From Epichloe hybrida (Eukaryota; Ascomycota; Sordariomycetes; Hypocreales; Clavicipitaceae), in assembly GCA_019022495.1 (NCBI GenBank), contig JAFEKR010000004.1, positions 2,356,001-2,420,000 of the forward strand: DNA of 64,000 nucleotides, given 5' to 3'. A program made the position numbers and the translations under genes. Below the pieces are notes generated by a model, which did not search any database, had not been told where the DNA came from, and saw only the letters and a list, made by a program, of their open reading frames with translations. Shown one piece after another: positions 10,769 through 23,395 of the stretch. Every line of letters starts with the position of its first letter. Position 1 is the stretch's first letter.

Positions 10769-13479
10769 GTCCTAAGGCTAGGTCTACGTGACACTAGCAA
10801 GCCACTAGCTATAAGCTAGTGACTTATATATATAACACACTTAGACCTAGTAAGCTTTAGTTAATATACTAAAGCCTTTATATCTCTTACTTAGCTACTA
10901 TTATTCTTATAATTTTAAAGCTTCTTTTACTAATTACTTAAGAGTAATATAAGGGGGAGAATTACTTAATTTACTAAAGTAATATTAGATAATAACCTAA
11001 CCCTAATAAATAAGAGTTATACCTAATTAAATAAGGGTAATACTATAGGTAAAGATATACTATATACTAATAAAACTATACTTATAATAAGACCCTTTAT
11101 CCCTTATAGTAAAGCTATAGTAATATTAAAGTAAATTACTTAGCTAGAAAAACTTTAAAGATTATAAAAATAAGAATAAAAGCTTATTAACCTTATTAAA
11201 GGTAACTTAAGGGAAATATAAGGAAAAAGTAAGTAAAGAGCTAGCTTTTTCTTAAGTAATAGTAGCTAAGAGATTAAAGTTAAGAATATTACTAAGCTTT
11301 AATACCTTATAAACCCCTAGAGGTATAAGATATAGATAAATAACCTAAACTATGCCTTTAATAAGGTAAAGAAAAAAATACTAATATAATTACTAAAAGA
11401 TTCTCTTTACCCTTAACTATATACATACTAACTATAGGGTAAGATAGGATAAATACCTTAATAAATAATAGGCTAATAGCTAGGATAATCTTAAGGATAA
11501 CTAGGATAAATTCTAGACCTAAATACTTATATTACTTAGGGACTTTATAAACTATAATACTTAAATAGCTATATAGCTTAAGAATATAAAGTAATATAAG
11601 GGCTAGAGCTTTATTAAATTTAGTATTTTCCTAGATTTACTAGAGATATACCTAGAAAAAGCCCTAGAAAAGTCCTATACCCTTATATTCTTTATAAAGT
11701 TACTCCCTAAGCTATAAAACTATATTAACCTATATACTTCTATTACTAGGAAAATATAAGAGAAGGTTATATAACTTACCTAGTAATTTTAGGAGGCTAT
11801 ACTAAAGAGTAAGTAAAAGCCTAAATATTTAGGAGATAAGGGATTATATAAGAATCCCTAATATTATAGAAATAACTTACTCTAAGGTTATAGGCTATAT
11901 AAAGATTAAAGGAATAAAGACTAAGAAAAGGGCTTAGCTATATACTTAAATAATAGTAAAGTTAAGGATAAGAAATAATATTTTAACTATAATAGCCTAG
12001 ATTACCTTATAAATAAGTATAATAAGCTAAGAAAAAAGCCCTAAGATAAATAAGGAAACTTCCTAAGGTAAAAGTAAAGGCCCTTACCTTTACCTTAAAT
12101 ACTAAGGTACTAATTAGGTATTAATTTTATATACTAGTTACTATTTATAAGTATAAAGATATTAAAATAGTAGCGAATTTAGATAGCTATACTAAGCTTA
12201 ATATTATTAGTATTAAATTTATAAGAAACTATAAGCTTAATTAAGCTAAGGCTATAGTACTTATTCTCTAAGTATTAAGGGCCCTTATAGTCAGAGTATT
12301 GTTTGTAGTGTAGTTAATGTAGTTTTTAGGAAAAATTTGTATTTGTAGTGTAGTTTTTTTTTTTTATAGTGTAGTGTATTGTAGTTTTTTTTTTTTATAG
12401 TTAGTATAGTGTAGTTTTTTTTTACTCATATTGTAGTGTAGTTAGTGTAGTTACAAACTACACTAACTACAAAAACTACAATGTAGTGTTAGTAAAAAAA
12501 AGTGGGCCTTTTTATTATATAATGTTATTATAAGGATTAAAAGAAAGCTAGTTATATAGAAGCTTTTATTATTACCTATTTTACTTAATTAGTTATAGAA
12601 TTTATAATATTTACTTTTTTTTAAGAATTTTACTATAACTAGGGTTATTTATAATATTATACCTTTTTAATAACATGATTATACTTATTACTTTATTTTA
12701 CTAATATAACTTTAAGAAAAACCTTCTAATTATTTTATTTACTATTATTATTAATTATCTTATATTTTTATTATTAATTTAATTAAAAAATACCCTAAAC
12801 TAATATAATTAAATTAAATTAGAAATCTAAATAAATATATAAAAGTTAATAAAATATATACTTAGTACTTTAATATTATTATTAATATAATAAGAACTTA
12901 AAAAAAGCTTAAACTATTTATTTACTATTTAAACTAATTAAATATTACTTTAAGCTTTATAATTCTAAAGCTTTAAGAAGTTATATATAGTAACTTTATA
13001 TATCTTATTATAATAATACATAAAGAAAGAATATAATAGGCTAATATTTATAATTTATTAATAGATAACTAATAGTATTATTTTAATTACCCTATATAGC
13101 TTAAATAAGCTATAAAAATAAGTTTAACTTGTTTTTAAAAATAATACTAGGACTTAGTTTTATATAATATATTATACTTATTATAAAAGCTTTAATAACT
13201 TTTATAACCTTAATTACTATTATTACTATAATTACTATTATTTTATATTTAATATTATTTTAAAAAAACATAAAAGAGAAAACATTTTTAGAATATTAAT
13301 ATTTTTAAAAACCTTAAAATACTAAGTTATTAAAAACTATAGCTTTTACTATAGTAATTTACTTATAATTACTAGTATTTATATTTAAGTTATTTATTTA
13401 TTATTAAACTTTAACACTAATAATATTATAAGTAATCTTAGTAATCTTAGTAATCTTAGTAATACTAGTAATATTAGTA

Positions 13480-13632
13480 TTATAAGCTATTATAAGCTAT
13501 TATAAGCTATTATAAGCTATTATAAGTTATTATAAGCTATTATAAGCTATTATAAGCTATTATAAGCTATTATAAGCTATTATAAGCTATTATAAGCTAT
13601 TATAAGCTATTATAAGCTATAATAAGATATAA
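13480..13632 (+). repeat. 10-bp tandem array (TATTATAAGC)n in C2
   Basis: About 14 near-perfect copies of TATTATAAGC lie in the middle of C2. The C4 remnant carries a shorter version at 31113-31137 and 53024-53045. Confidence 0.9.
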
Positions 13633-13694
13633 TAAGCTACTTATATTAAGTTTACTAGTAGTTTTTTTTATAGTTTTTTTAAAATAAGTAATAA

Positions 13695-13775
13695 TAATAA
13701 TTTATAGAAATATAAAATAATTTATAGAAATATAAAATAATTTATAGAAATATAAAATAATTTATAGAAATAGTA
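13695..13775 (+). repeat. 20-bp tandem repeat in C2
   Basis: Four copies of AAATAATTTATAGAAATATA are present, the last one degenerate. The reverse complement is recognisable in C3 near 20130-20175. Confidence 0.8.
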
Positions 13776-16044
13776 AATAATATAATAAGAAGGTTTTTCT
13801 TTAAGTTATATTAGGGAAATAAAGTATTAAGTTAAATAGTATTATTAAAAAAGTATAATATTATATATAACCTTACTTAGTTATAATAAAATTATAAAAA
13901 TAATATAATATTATAAATTCTATAACTAATTTAATAAAATAGGTAATAATAAAAGCTTTTATATAACTAGCTTTCTTTTAACCTTATAAATACTAATAAC
14001 TAATAAAAAGTCTAATACTACATTTATAGTGTTTGTAGTTAGTGTAGTTTAGGAAAAAAAATTTGTAGTGTAATGTATTGTAGTTTTTTTTTTTATAGTT
14101 AGTGTAGTGTAGTTTTTTTTTCCTTGTAGTTAGTGTAGTTTATAGTGTAGTTACTACATTACACTACAAATACTACACTACACTACACGTTTTAGTGCAA
14201 TACTCTGCTTATAGTCCCTTAATATAATATCTATAAGGTACTTATTACTATTAAAGATATAAAAGAGAAAGAAAAGAACCTTAAGCTACTATATATAGCT
14301 ATAAGTAAAGACCTAAGAGTAAAGGGAAGCCTTATCTTAATTAAAATATATATACTTACTAAAGAATATATATATCTTTATTTATACTTATAAGAGTAAT
14401 AGTTTAAGAAAAAAAAATAGCCTTTTTACTTATAACTCCTTATAAGTTTATAAAGGTAATATATAATAAGGCTATTATATATACTATTATAGGAGTTATA
14501 GAAAATAAGTTTATTACCCTTAAAGATAATAAGGAAGTAAAAATATATTAAACTATTAAAAATATCCCTAAGGAACTATATAAGTTTAAAGATATATTTA
14601 TAGTAAATAAAGTAAGTAACTTACTATTAAGAAAGGAAACTAATTATATAATTAACCTAATACCTAGGGCTATGCCCTTATATAAACTAATTTACCCTCT
14701 CTCCTAAAGTAAGTAAAAGGAGCTTTATAAATATATTAATAAAAACCTATAAAAAGGCTAGAGAAAACTCTCTAAGAGCTCTATAAGTATAGTTATTCTA
14801 TTTATACTAAAGAAGGATAAAATACTTTAACTATATATAAATTATTAAGGACTTAATAAAGTAATATAAAAGAATTACTATACTCTTTTCTTAATTCTAA
14901 AGATCCTAGACTAGTGCTAAGGAGCTTATTACTTCTTAAAGATTAATATTAAGAATACTTACTATTAAATTTATATTAAAGAGAGTAATAAGTAAAAGAC
15001 TATATTTTATACCTATTATAAACACTATAAATATCTTATAATACCCTTTAGGCTAACTAATACACTAGTTACTTTTTAAAGCTATATTTATAAAGCACTT
15101 TATAAGCTAGTAAACACTATTTATATAGTATATCTAAATAATATCCTTATTTTCTTAAAAATATAAGAGAAGTATACTATATATATTAAGGAAGTTTTAA
15201 AATATATAAGATTAGTAAAGTTATATATAAAACCCTTAAAGTATTTATTTTACTAGAAATTAGTAAAATTCCTAGGGTTTATTCTATTAGTTAATAGTAT
15301 TTTAATAGATATATATAAAGTAAATATAATCTAAGACTAAAAAAGCCTATAAGCTTTAATAATATATAGTCTTTCCTAGGATTTTATAACTTTTACTAAA
15401 GGTTTATTTACTAATACTGTAGGATTATAGTACCCTTATATATACTTAAAAAAAGGTAATTAAAATAGTATTTAAACTAGGAAGTTTATATTTAAGGAAA
15501 GAGAATAGCTAGTATTTAACTAGCTAAAAGATACCTTTTAATAAATACCTTTTCTCTATTATTATAACCTAAGTTAGCTAGTATATATTAAGATAAATAC
15601 TTTAGTCTTTATAATAGTAAGAATCTTATCTTAGTAAGATAATAAGAACTAATAGTATCCTATAGTATTTTAGTTAAGGAAGTTTATAAATACTAAATAT
15701 AATTATAGTATAGTAAATTAAAAGCTACTTATTATAGTAAAGTTATTTAAATACTAGTAATACTATATTAAAGGTATAGTAACCCTAGTAAAGGTCTTAT
15801 TAAATTACTATAACTTATAGATTTTTATAAAGTAATAAAAGCTAAATAAGAGATAAGCTAAATAGTATATATTTCTTTACCTCTTTTACTTTATAATTAG
15901 GCATAGACCTAGGAAAAGTAACCTAGTAAATACACTATTAAGATAGTTTAATTATAAAGATAAACCCTTAATAAATAAAGCACTTTTACTAAAGCTTTAA
16001 AAGAAAATAGTAGTTACTAAAGAACTAGTAAAAGAAAAAATACT

Positions 16045-16205
16045 AATATATAAGAGAAAATATAGTAAGATACCTTTAAGGGAGGAAAATACCCTAGTCT
16101 TAATATATTAAAGAAAATATAGTAAAATACCTTTAGAGAAGGAAAATACCTTAGTCTTAGTAAAGAGACTTAGTAAAATACCTTTAAAGGAGAAAATACC
16201 CTAGT
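16045..16205 (+). repeat. In-frame tandem repeat in B1 pol, between RNase H and integrase
   Basis: About three copies of a ~55-65-bp unit read as KYSKIPLxEENTLVL. The same array is clearer in B2 on the other strand (24880-25045), so it belongs to the family. Confidence 0.75.
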
Positions 16206-17689
16206 TACTATAAAGAGAGCTTTAGAGGCTAAAGTAGCTTAGTTAAGAGGCTAGTTAACTACTATAAATCTAGTAAAAGATTAGCTAAATAAGGGTAATT
16301 TCTAGGAGAAAGTAATATATATTTAAGATATTAGTATAGTATAAAAGATATAGGAGACTATTAAGCTACTAAATCCTTACTAATCTAGGCTAAATAAACT
16401 ATTAGTATAATTACTATAGAAAGTATAAGATTAAAATCTAGATTTATAGAGGTAAAATAATAAGATTAATAATTCCCTAGTAAGAGATAAGGGAAAAGCT
16501 AGTTTATAGTTATATAGTATAAGGGGTTTTCTAATATACTAAGACTAGGTAGTTATTCCCTAGGAGCTTATTTTATAATAAAAGCTTTTATAGCTATACT
16601 ATAATAATCTACTAGTAAGTTACTTTAAGACTAAATACACTCTTAAGCTATTAAAGCATTACTTCTAGTAGCTAGGTATAAGTAAGTTAGTATTTAACTA
16701 TATTATAAGCTATAGGGTTTACTAGTAAGTAATAGCTAAAAGGCATTACCTATATAAAAGCCTTAAATCCTTACTAATACTATAGTAATAATAAGTAAAA
16801 ATCTTAATAGATTTTATTATAAAATTACTAATTACTTAAGTAAGTAAATAAGAGACTAATATAATCCTAGTAATTATAGACTAATTTACTAAGTACTTTA
16901 TTTTCTTACTTATAACTATAATAATTAATATAGCTAAACTAGTAAAGCTTTTCTATAAGGAAATTAAACTAAGGTTTAGGGCACTAAAGGGCATTATATC
17001 TAATAGGGGATTAGTCTTTATAAGCTAATTTTAGTTAGACTTATATTACTTATTATATATAAAGTAAAGGCTTTTTATAGTATTTTACCCCTAAACTAAT
17101 AGGTAAATAAAGAGAATAAACTAAGTGCTTAAGCATTACCTTTAATACTTTATAGCTAATAACTAATAAATATAGCCTAAGCTACTTCTAATAGCCTAAT
17201 TTACCTATAATAATATAGTAAATAAAACTATAGGTTACTTTTTTAATTACTCCCTTATAAGCTATTTACCTAAGTTTTACCTAGCTTATAAAAATAAGAA
17301 TAAAGAAAAAGAGGTACTAAAAGCTTATATATATATTATAAAGCTATATAAAGTTAAAGAGTAGCTAAAGTAAAACTAAGTAAAAGTTACTAAAACCTAA
17401 GTAAAGTACTATAATTAGTATTACTAGCTATTAATACTAAAAAGAGGTAACCTAGTACTATTATTAGTAAAGAATATTAGGCTTAAGAATATAAAATAAA
17501 AGCTAACCCCTAGATTTATTAGACTATTTTAAGTACTTAATACTATAGGAAAATAAGCATATAAACTAAGATTACCTAAAAAATATAGTTAACTATATAA
17601 TATATTTTATATTAGCCTATTAAAGCTATAGAATTACTATAAAAACACTAGAGATAAGGAAATACTAATACTAGACTTAAAGAATAAAG

Positions 17690-17850
17690 ATAATAAGTAT
17701 AAAGTTAAGAAAGTTAAGGACTATAAGAAAACCTAAGAAAGTAATAAATACCTAGTAAAATAAAAGGGTTAGCTAAGTAAATATAACTAATAAGTTCTAG
17801 TAAAGGATATAGAAAGCACTTAATATATAATTTAGGTATTTTACTAAAAT
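17690..17850 (+). other. Chromodomain remnant at the B1 pol C terminus
   Basis: Conceptual translation gives DNKYKVKKVKDYKKTQESN, then YLVKQKGQLSKYN, then DIESTQYIIQVFY. This is the chromodomain order of a strand near YxVExI, a YLVKWKG core and a C-terminal helix. The core tryptophan codon of YLVKWKG reads as a stop, as RIP would produce. Chromodomains at the end of gypsy integrase bind methylated histone tails and steer integration to heterochromatin. Confidence 0.75.
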
Positions 17851-19163
17851 AAGTCTAGTAAGAAAAGTAGTAAAATATAAGTAAGTTATAAGTAAAAAGA
17901 TATAATATTTTTATAGAAAAAGCATAGCCTTATTAGCTACTATTACACTCTAGAATAAAAACCTTAGATTACTTACTAAAAATAAAAGAAAACACACTTA
18001 TAAAGTAAGGAGAGTTAAGGGAAACCCCTCTATAGTAGCCCTTATATAAGAATACACTATACTCCTATAAAGAAAGTATTTACTTACTTTCTTATTTTCC
18101 TTAATAAAGCCCCTTATTACCTAGAAAAAGTAATACTTTACTATACCCTAAGGTATAAAACCTAGGTTATAAGACTATAAATATAAAGTTATCTTTATTT
18201 TCTAAATATAGAAAAGTTTATAATAGTTTTACTATAAAAGAGTTAGTAAATAAGTAGTAAAAAGAAATAAAATACTTATTACCTTTAGGATAAGCACTAG
18301 CTATATTATAATAGAAAGTTATTACTAAGATATAATATACTAATTATATAAAATTAATATCTCTTACCTTAAAATATAAGTAAAGCACTAGTATATAAGT
18401 AAAAAAAAGATAAACCTAGTAAACCTTTATAGCCCTTATAAGGCTAAATATAATATAGTATACTATATTAGTGTAATTAAAACCTAATATTAAGGCTAAG
18501 TAAGACTTAGTAATACTAAAGTAAGTTACCTTAGAGAATATAAAGTCCTTAGGGTTTTTCTTAATAGTATTACTAAGGGTATTTATAAGGGTTTATACCT
18601 AGTTTAAAAGGACTAAAAGGTCTAGAAAGTTACCTTTTATAGTAGCTATTACCTATATAAAGATATTAGAAATAAGGGACTAAAAGACTAGTAAATAGTA
18701 ATATACTTATAGTATTATAAGTATTACTATATTTATAATACTAAATATAGCGTTTAAAATGCTTTACTATTATAATAGTAGTAAATAATTTAATAGGGAA
18801 TTAATAGTTAATCTTAGGTAGTTTAGGCTTAAATAAAGGGTTTTTCTTAAAGTCTATATATTTAGTATATAAATAGTATATATAGGAATATTCCTTTAAG
18901 GGAATATATTTAGCCTTTATAATAAAAATATAGTAATAAGTAAGGGTAAAGTAAAGGTAACTAAAGGTATAATAATAATTTATAAAAAACTTATCTAGTA
19001 TTATAAAAGAGAAAAGTATATAATATAATAGGGAGTTATTAGTAAATTTATACTTAAGTATTACTTATTATTTATTATTATTTTAATATAGTAGCTAGGT
19101 AGTAAATAGCTATATAATAGCTAGTAAGCTATTTAGGAGTCTAGCTATAAGTAAGGGGGTAAT

Positions 19164-19365
19164 TATAAGGCCTTACTTATAATAACACCTATAATTACTA
19201 GTGCACCCTATAGGCAGGCTATGTCCTAGGGCTAGGTCTATATAACACTAGCAAGCCACTAGCTATAAGCTAGTAACTCACACGCATAACACACTTAGAC
19301 CTAGCAAGCTTTAGTTAATACACTAGAGCCCCTATACCTCTTGCCTAGCTACCATTGTTCTCACA
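19164..19365 (+). repeat. B1 right (3') LTR
   Basis: This 202-bp LTR runs from TATAAGGCC (originally TGTGAGGCC) to TTGTTCTCACA, followed by TSD TTAAG. A polypurine tract lies just before it. Confidence 0.85.
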
Positions 19366-19370
19366 TTAAG

Positions 19371-19871
19371 CTCCTATTCTTTAGCAGTCTAAGGATCTAG
19401 TTCTTTAGAGCTCTCCTAGTTAGTTATAATTGCTAAGGCATGTTTTTAAAGTTATTAAGGCAAGGTAAATCTATTAGGTCTTTTAAGGTCTATAGATTAA
19501 GTAAGCTACTTTCCCCTTATAGTCTGTGATAACACCTATTTATTATTAGAAGGTGTTATTATGTTATGTGGTTTAGCTAGTAAGGCTAAGGGATTTTTTA
19601 ACTAGTAAGGGTTAAGTTAATCTTAGGTTTAAGATATTATATATAGCTATAAACTTCTTAGTTAGTTAATTAGTTTTCTTATAATAGATAATAAAATTAA
19701 TTTCTCTATTAATAGCTCTAAACTTAATAATAGAAAAAGTTAAATTCCTTAGAAGCCTAATATCTAGTATTTAGAGTCTATCTTCCTTTAGTACACTTCC
19801 TTAGTTAACTAAAGGAAGGCCTCTTCTTAAGTGATTCCTTGCTTATCTATAGTTTTTTAATCACTAATTAG
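19371..19871 (-). mobile_element. Family A internal region, 5' end
   Basis: This continues the internal region cut at 9310 by B1. Read on the minus strand, the leader next to the LTR begins CTAATTAGTGATTAA and runs past CTATAGATAAGCAAGG. The same leader follows the 58701 LTR and both family H 5' LTRs. The rest should be gag, but no clear domain survives. Confidence 0.7.
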
Positions 19872-20107
19872 TGTTAGTACTATTAAGGCTATTATAATGT
19901 TATACACTAGTGCATAAAGGGTCTAATTTAAAGGTATAATAATAGTTAATTAATAAAGCTATCTAGAGGGCTATGTAGCTATAGGAAAAAGGATTATAAG
20001 TTACGTGCGTGTCTCGCGTACAGGTGTAGCTAATCACAGAGCAGCGTTGCTGCACGTGCTCCACTTCCCCTAGTAGTTAACCTAATGTTAACCCAGGTGT
20101 TACAACA
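19872..20107 (-). repeat. Family A LTR, second copy (5' LTR)
   Basis: This 236-bp LTR runs from TGTTAGTACTATTAAGG to GTGTTACAACA. The 5 bp outside it (AAAAC) do not match the 5 bp left of the 3806 LTR (ATAAT), so these two LTRs were probably not inserted together. Confidence 0.85.
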
Positions 20108-20499
20108 AAAACCTTCTTATTATATTATTTACTATTTCTATGAATTATTTTATATTTCTATAAATTATTATTATTACTTATTTAAAAAAACTTTAAACTA
20201 ATGTAATTAAATAAAGTTAACTACTAATAAACTTAATATAAGTAGCTTAAAATAGCTTATAATAGCTTATATTACTAATAATACTAAGATTACTTATATT
20301 ACTTATAATATTATTAGTGTTAAAGTTTAATAAAAAATAAATAACTAATAAATAAATAAAATATAAATACTAGTAATTATAAGTAAATTACTATAGTAAA
20401 AGCTATAGTTTTTAATAACTTAGTATTTTAAGGTTTTTAAAAATATTAATATTATAAAAATGTTTTCTTTTTTATATTTTTTAAAATAATAATAAAAGT

Positions 20500-20738
20500 A
20501 AGATAATAGTAATAATAGTAATAATAGTTCAAGTAATAATAGTCTAAGTAATAATAGTAATTAAGTAATAATAGTAATTAAGTAATAATAGTAATTAAGT
20601 AATAATAGTAATTAAGTAATAATAGTAATTAAGTAATAATAGTAATTAAGTAATAATAGTAATTAAGTAATAATAGTAATTAAGTAATAATAGTAATTAA
20701 GTAATAATAGTAATTAAGTAATAATAGTAATTAAGTAA
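20500..20738 (+). repeat. Microsatellite (GTAATTAAGTAATAATA)n
   Basis: About ten copies of a 16-17-bp unit GTAATTAAGTAATAATA lie in C3 just left of the solo LTR and resume briefly at 21010. Confidence 0.9.
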
Positions 20739-21009
20739 TGTCAGGAGCGCAGAGGTCAGAGATAGGATGTTTATCAAAGCAGGTCTTTAGAGAACCTTTA
20801 GGCTATGCAAATAACAAAGAGGCTAGCTAGCTATAAGACAGCTATATGCTTATAAAGTAAGGTATTTATTAAAGACTATGTATATTATTAGTGCTAGATT
20901 AGAGATTAAAACCTTCACGCACCTACCCCTAGCTAGCATCTATCTAGTAGCAACTGCGATAGTCTTAGCTATTACTTTGTTCTATAACCTTTTGGTGCAA
21001 GCCATGACA
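20739..21009. mobile_element. Solo LTR of a separate retrotransposon family
   Basis: This 271-bp segment has TGTCA...TGACA ends and TSD AGTAA (20734-20738, 21010-21014). Base composition is balanced and RIP is light, unlike its surroundings, so it is a late insertion whose body was lost by LTR-LTR recombination. No second copy occurs in this window. Confidence 0.85.
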
Positions 21010-21714
21010 AGTAATAATAGTAATAATAGTAATTAAGGTTATTAAAGTTATTAAAGCTCTTATAATAAGTATAGTATATTATATAAAAGTAAGTCCTAGT
21101 ATTATCTTAAAAAATAACTTAAACTTATTTTTTATAGCTTAATTAAGCTATATAGGGTAATTAAAATAATACTATTAATTATTTATTAATAGATTATAAA
21201 TATTAGTTTATTATATTCTTTCTTTATTTATTATAGTAATAAGATATATAAAGTTACTATATATAACTTCTTAAAGCTTTAGAATTATAAAGCTAAAAGT
21301 AATATTTAATGAGTTTAAATCTTAAATAAATAGTTTAAGCTTTTTTTAAGTTCTTATTATATTAAGAATAATATTTAAGTACGAATTATATATTTTATTA
21401 ACTTCTAGTTATTTATCTAGATTTCTTAATTAATGTTATTCTATTAGCTTAGAGTATTTTTTATTTAAAATAATAATAATAATATATAAAAATATAAAAT
21501 AATTAATAGTAATAGTAAATAAAATAATAAGAAGGTTTTTCTTTAAGTTATATTAGTCAAATAAAGTAATAAGTATAATAGGATTATTAAAAAGGTATAA
21601 TATTATCAATAACCCTAGTTATAGTAAAATCCTTAAAAAAAGGTAAATTTTATAAATTATATAACTAATTAGGTAAAACAGGTAATAATAAAAGCTTCTA
21701 TATAACTAGCTTTC

Positions 21715-21916
21715 TGTGAGAACAATGGTAGCTAGGCAAGAGGTATAGGGGCTCTAGTATATTAACTAAAGCTTGCTAGGTCTAAGTGTGTTATACGTGC
21801 AAGTCACTAGCTTATAGCTAGTGGCTTACTAGTATTATGTAAACCTAGCCCTAGGACATAGCTTACCTGTAGGGTGCACTAGTGATTATAAGTATTATTA
21901 TAAGTAAGGCCTTATA
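21715..21916 (-). repeat. B2 3' LTR
   Basis: This 202-bp LTR runs from TGTGAGAACAATGGTAGC to GGCCTTATA. The adjacent CCCTCTTACTTA is the polypurine tract read on the other strand, which supports minus orientation. Confidence 0.85.
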
Positions 21917-23244
21917 ATTACCCTCTTACTTATAGCTAGGCTCCTAAATAGCTTACTAGCTATTATATAGCTATTTACTACCTAGTTACTATATTAAAAG
22001 AATAATAAATAATAAGTAATACTTAAGTATAAATTTACTAGTAACTCCCTATTATATTATATACTTTTCTCTTTTATAATACTAGATAAGTTTTTTATAA
22101 ATTATTATTATACCTTTAGTTATCTTTACTTTACCTTTACTTATTACTATATTTTTATTATAAAGGCTAAATATATTCCCTTAAAGAAATATTCCTATAT
22201 ATACTATTTATATACTAAATATATAGACTTTAAGAAAAACCCTTTATCTAAGCCTAAATTACCTAAGATTAACTATTAGTTCCCTATTAAATTATTTACT
22301 ACTATTATAATAGTAAAGCATTTTAAATACTATATTTAGTATTATAAATATAATAATACTTATAATACTATAAGTATACTACTATTTACTAGTCTTTTAG
22401 TCCCTTATTTCTAATATCTTTATATAGGTAATAGCTACTATAAAAGGTAACTTTCTAGACCTTTTAGTCCTTTTAAACTAGGTATAAACCCTTATAAATA
22501 CCCTTAGTAATACTATTAAGAAAAACCCTAAGGACTTTATATTCTCTAAGGTAACTTACTTTAGTATTACTAAGTCTTACTTAGCCTTAATATTAGGTTT
22601 TAATTACACTAATATAGTATACTATATTATATTTAGCCTTATAAGGGCTATAAAGGTTTACTAGGTTTATCTTTTTTTTACTTATATACTAGTGCTTTAC
22701 TTATATTTTAAGGTAAGAGATATTAATTTTATATAATTAGTATATTATATCTTAGTAATAACTTTCTATTATAATATAGCTAGTGCTTATCCTAAGGGTA
22801 ATAAGTATTTTATTTCTTTTTACTACTTATTTACTAACTCTTTTATAGTAAAACTATTATAAACTTTTCTATATTTAAAAGATAAAGGTAACTTTATATT
22901 TATAGTCTTATAACCTAGGTTTTATACCTTAGGGTATAGTAAAGCATTACTTTTTCTAAGTAATAAGAGGCCTTATTAAGAAAAATAAAAAGGTAAGTAA
23001 ATACCTTTTTTATAGGGGTATAGTATATTCCTATATAAGAGCTACTATAAAGGGGTTTCCCTTAACTCTCTTTACTTTATAAGTATATTTTCTTTTATTT
23101 TTTAGTAAATAATCTAAGGTTTTTATTCTAGAGTATAATAGTAACTAATAAGGCTATGCCTTTTCTATAAGAATATTATATCTTTTTACCTATAACTTAC
23201 TTATATCTTATTACTTTTCTTACTAGACTTATTTTAGTAAAATG

Positions 23245-23395
23245 CCTAAATTACACGTTAAGCGCCTTCTATATCCTTTACTATAACCTATTAGTTATAT
23301 TTACTTAGCTAGCCCTTTTATTTCACTAGGTATTTATTACTTTCTTAGGTCTTTTTATAGTCCTTAACTTCCTTAACTTTATACTTATTATCTTT
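23245..23395 (-). other. Chromodomain remnant of B2
   Basis: The minus strand reads DNKYKVKEVKDYKKT, then ESNKYLVK, a stop, KG, a stop, LSKYN. The stops stand where the two tryptophans of the B1 family consensus would be. It is slightly better preserved than in B1. Confidence 0.75.

Larger units (their letters stand above)
9316..10911 (+). repeat. B1 left (5') LTR, split by element C1
   Basis: The LTR starts TGTGAGGCATCACTTATAAC at 9316 and is broken at 9383 by C1. It resumes after the duplicated target at 10777 and ends TTCTTATA at 10911. Removing C1 and one TSD leaves 202 bp, the same length as the other family B LTRs. Confidence 0.85.
12292..14207 (+). mobile_element. C2, non-autonomous hAT-like DNA transposon in B1
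   Basis: This 1916-bp insert runs from CAGAGTATTG to CAATACTCTG, a perfect 10-bp inverted repeat, with 8-bp TSD CTTATAGT at 12284-12291 and 14208-14215. It splits B1 just after the protease remnant. TGTAGTG motifs and long A or T runs fill both ends. Like C1 it encodes nothing recognisable. It is the only uninterrupted full-length copy of the CAGAGTATTG subfamily here and serves as its reference. Confidence 0.85.
9311..19370 (+). mobile_element. Element B1, complete Ty3/gypsy chromovirus, nested in A
   Basis: LTRs lie at 9316-10911 (interrupted by hAT-like C1; 202 bp without it) and 19164-19365. TSD TTAAG lies at 9311-9315 and 19366-19370. Plus-strand remnants in order are a gag zinc knuckle with Cys turned to Tyr (~11970-12010), a protease stretch ANLDSYTKLNIIS (~12170-12230), reverse transcriptase (~14560-15180; INLIPRAMPLYKLIYPLS, GLNKVI), RNase H (~15480-15900), integrase (~16560-17500; NRQTERINQVLKHYL) and a C-terminal chromodomain (~17690-17850; YLVKQKGQLSKYN). 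A polypurine tract (AAGTAAGGGGG) precedes the right LTR. All domains carry many stops, so the element is dead. Confidence 0.9.

Noticed and set aside
13480..13632. CRISPR-like array
   Set aside because: The 10-bp units abut with no spacers, so it is a simple tandem repeat in a eukaryotic genome.
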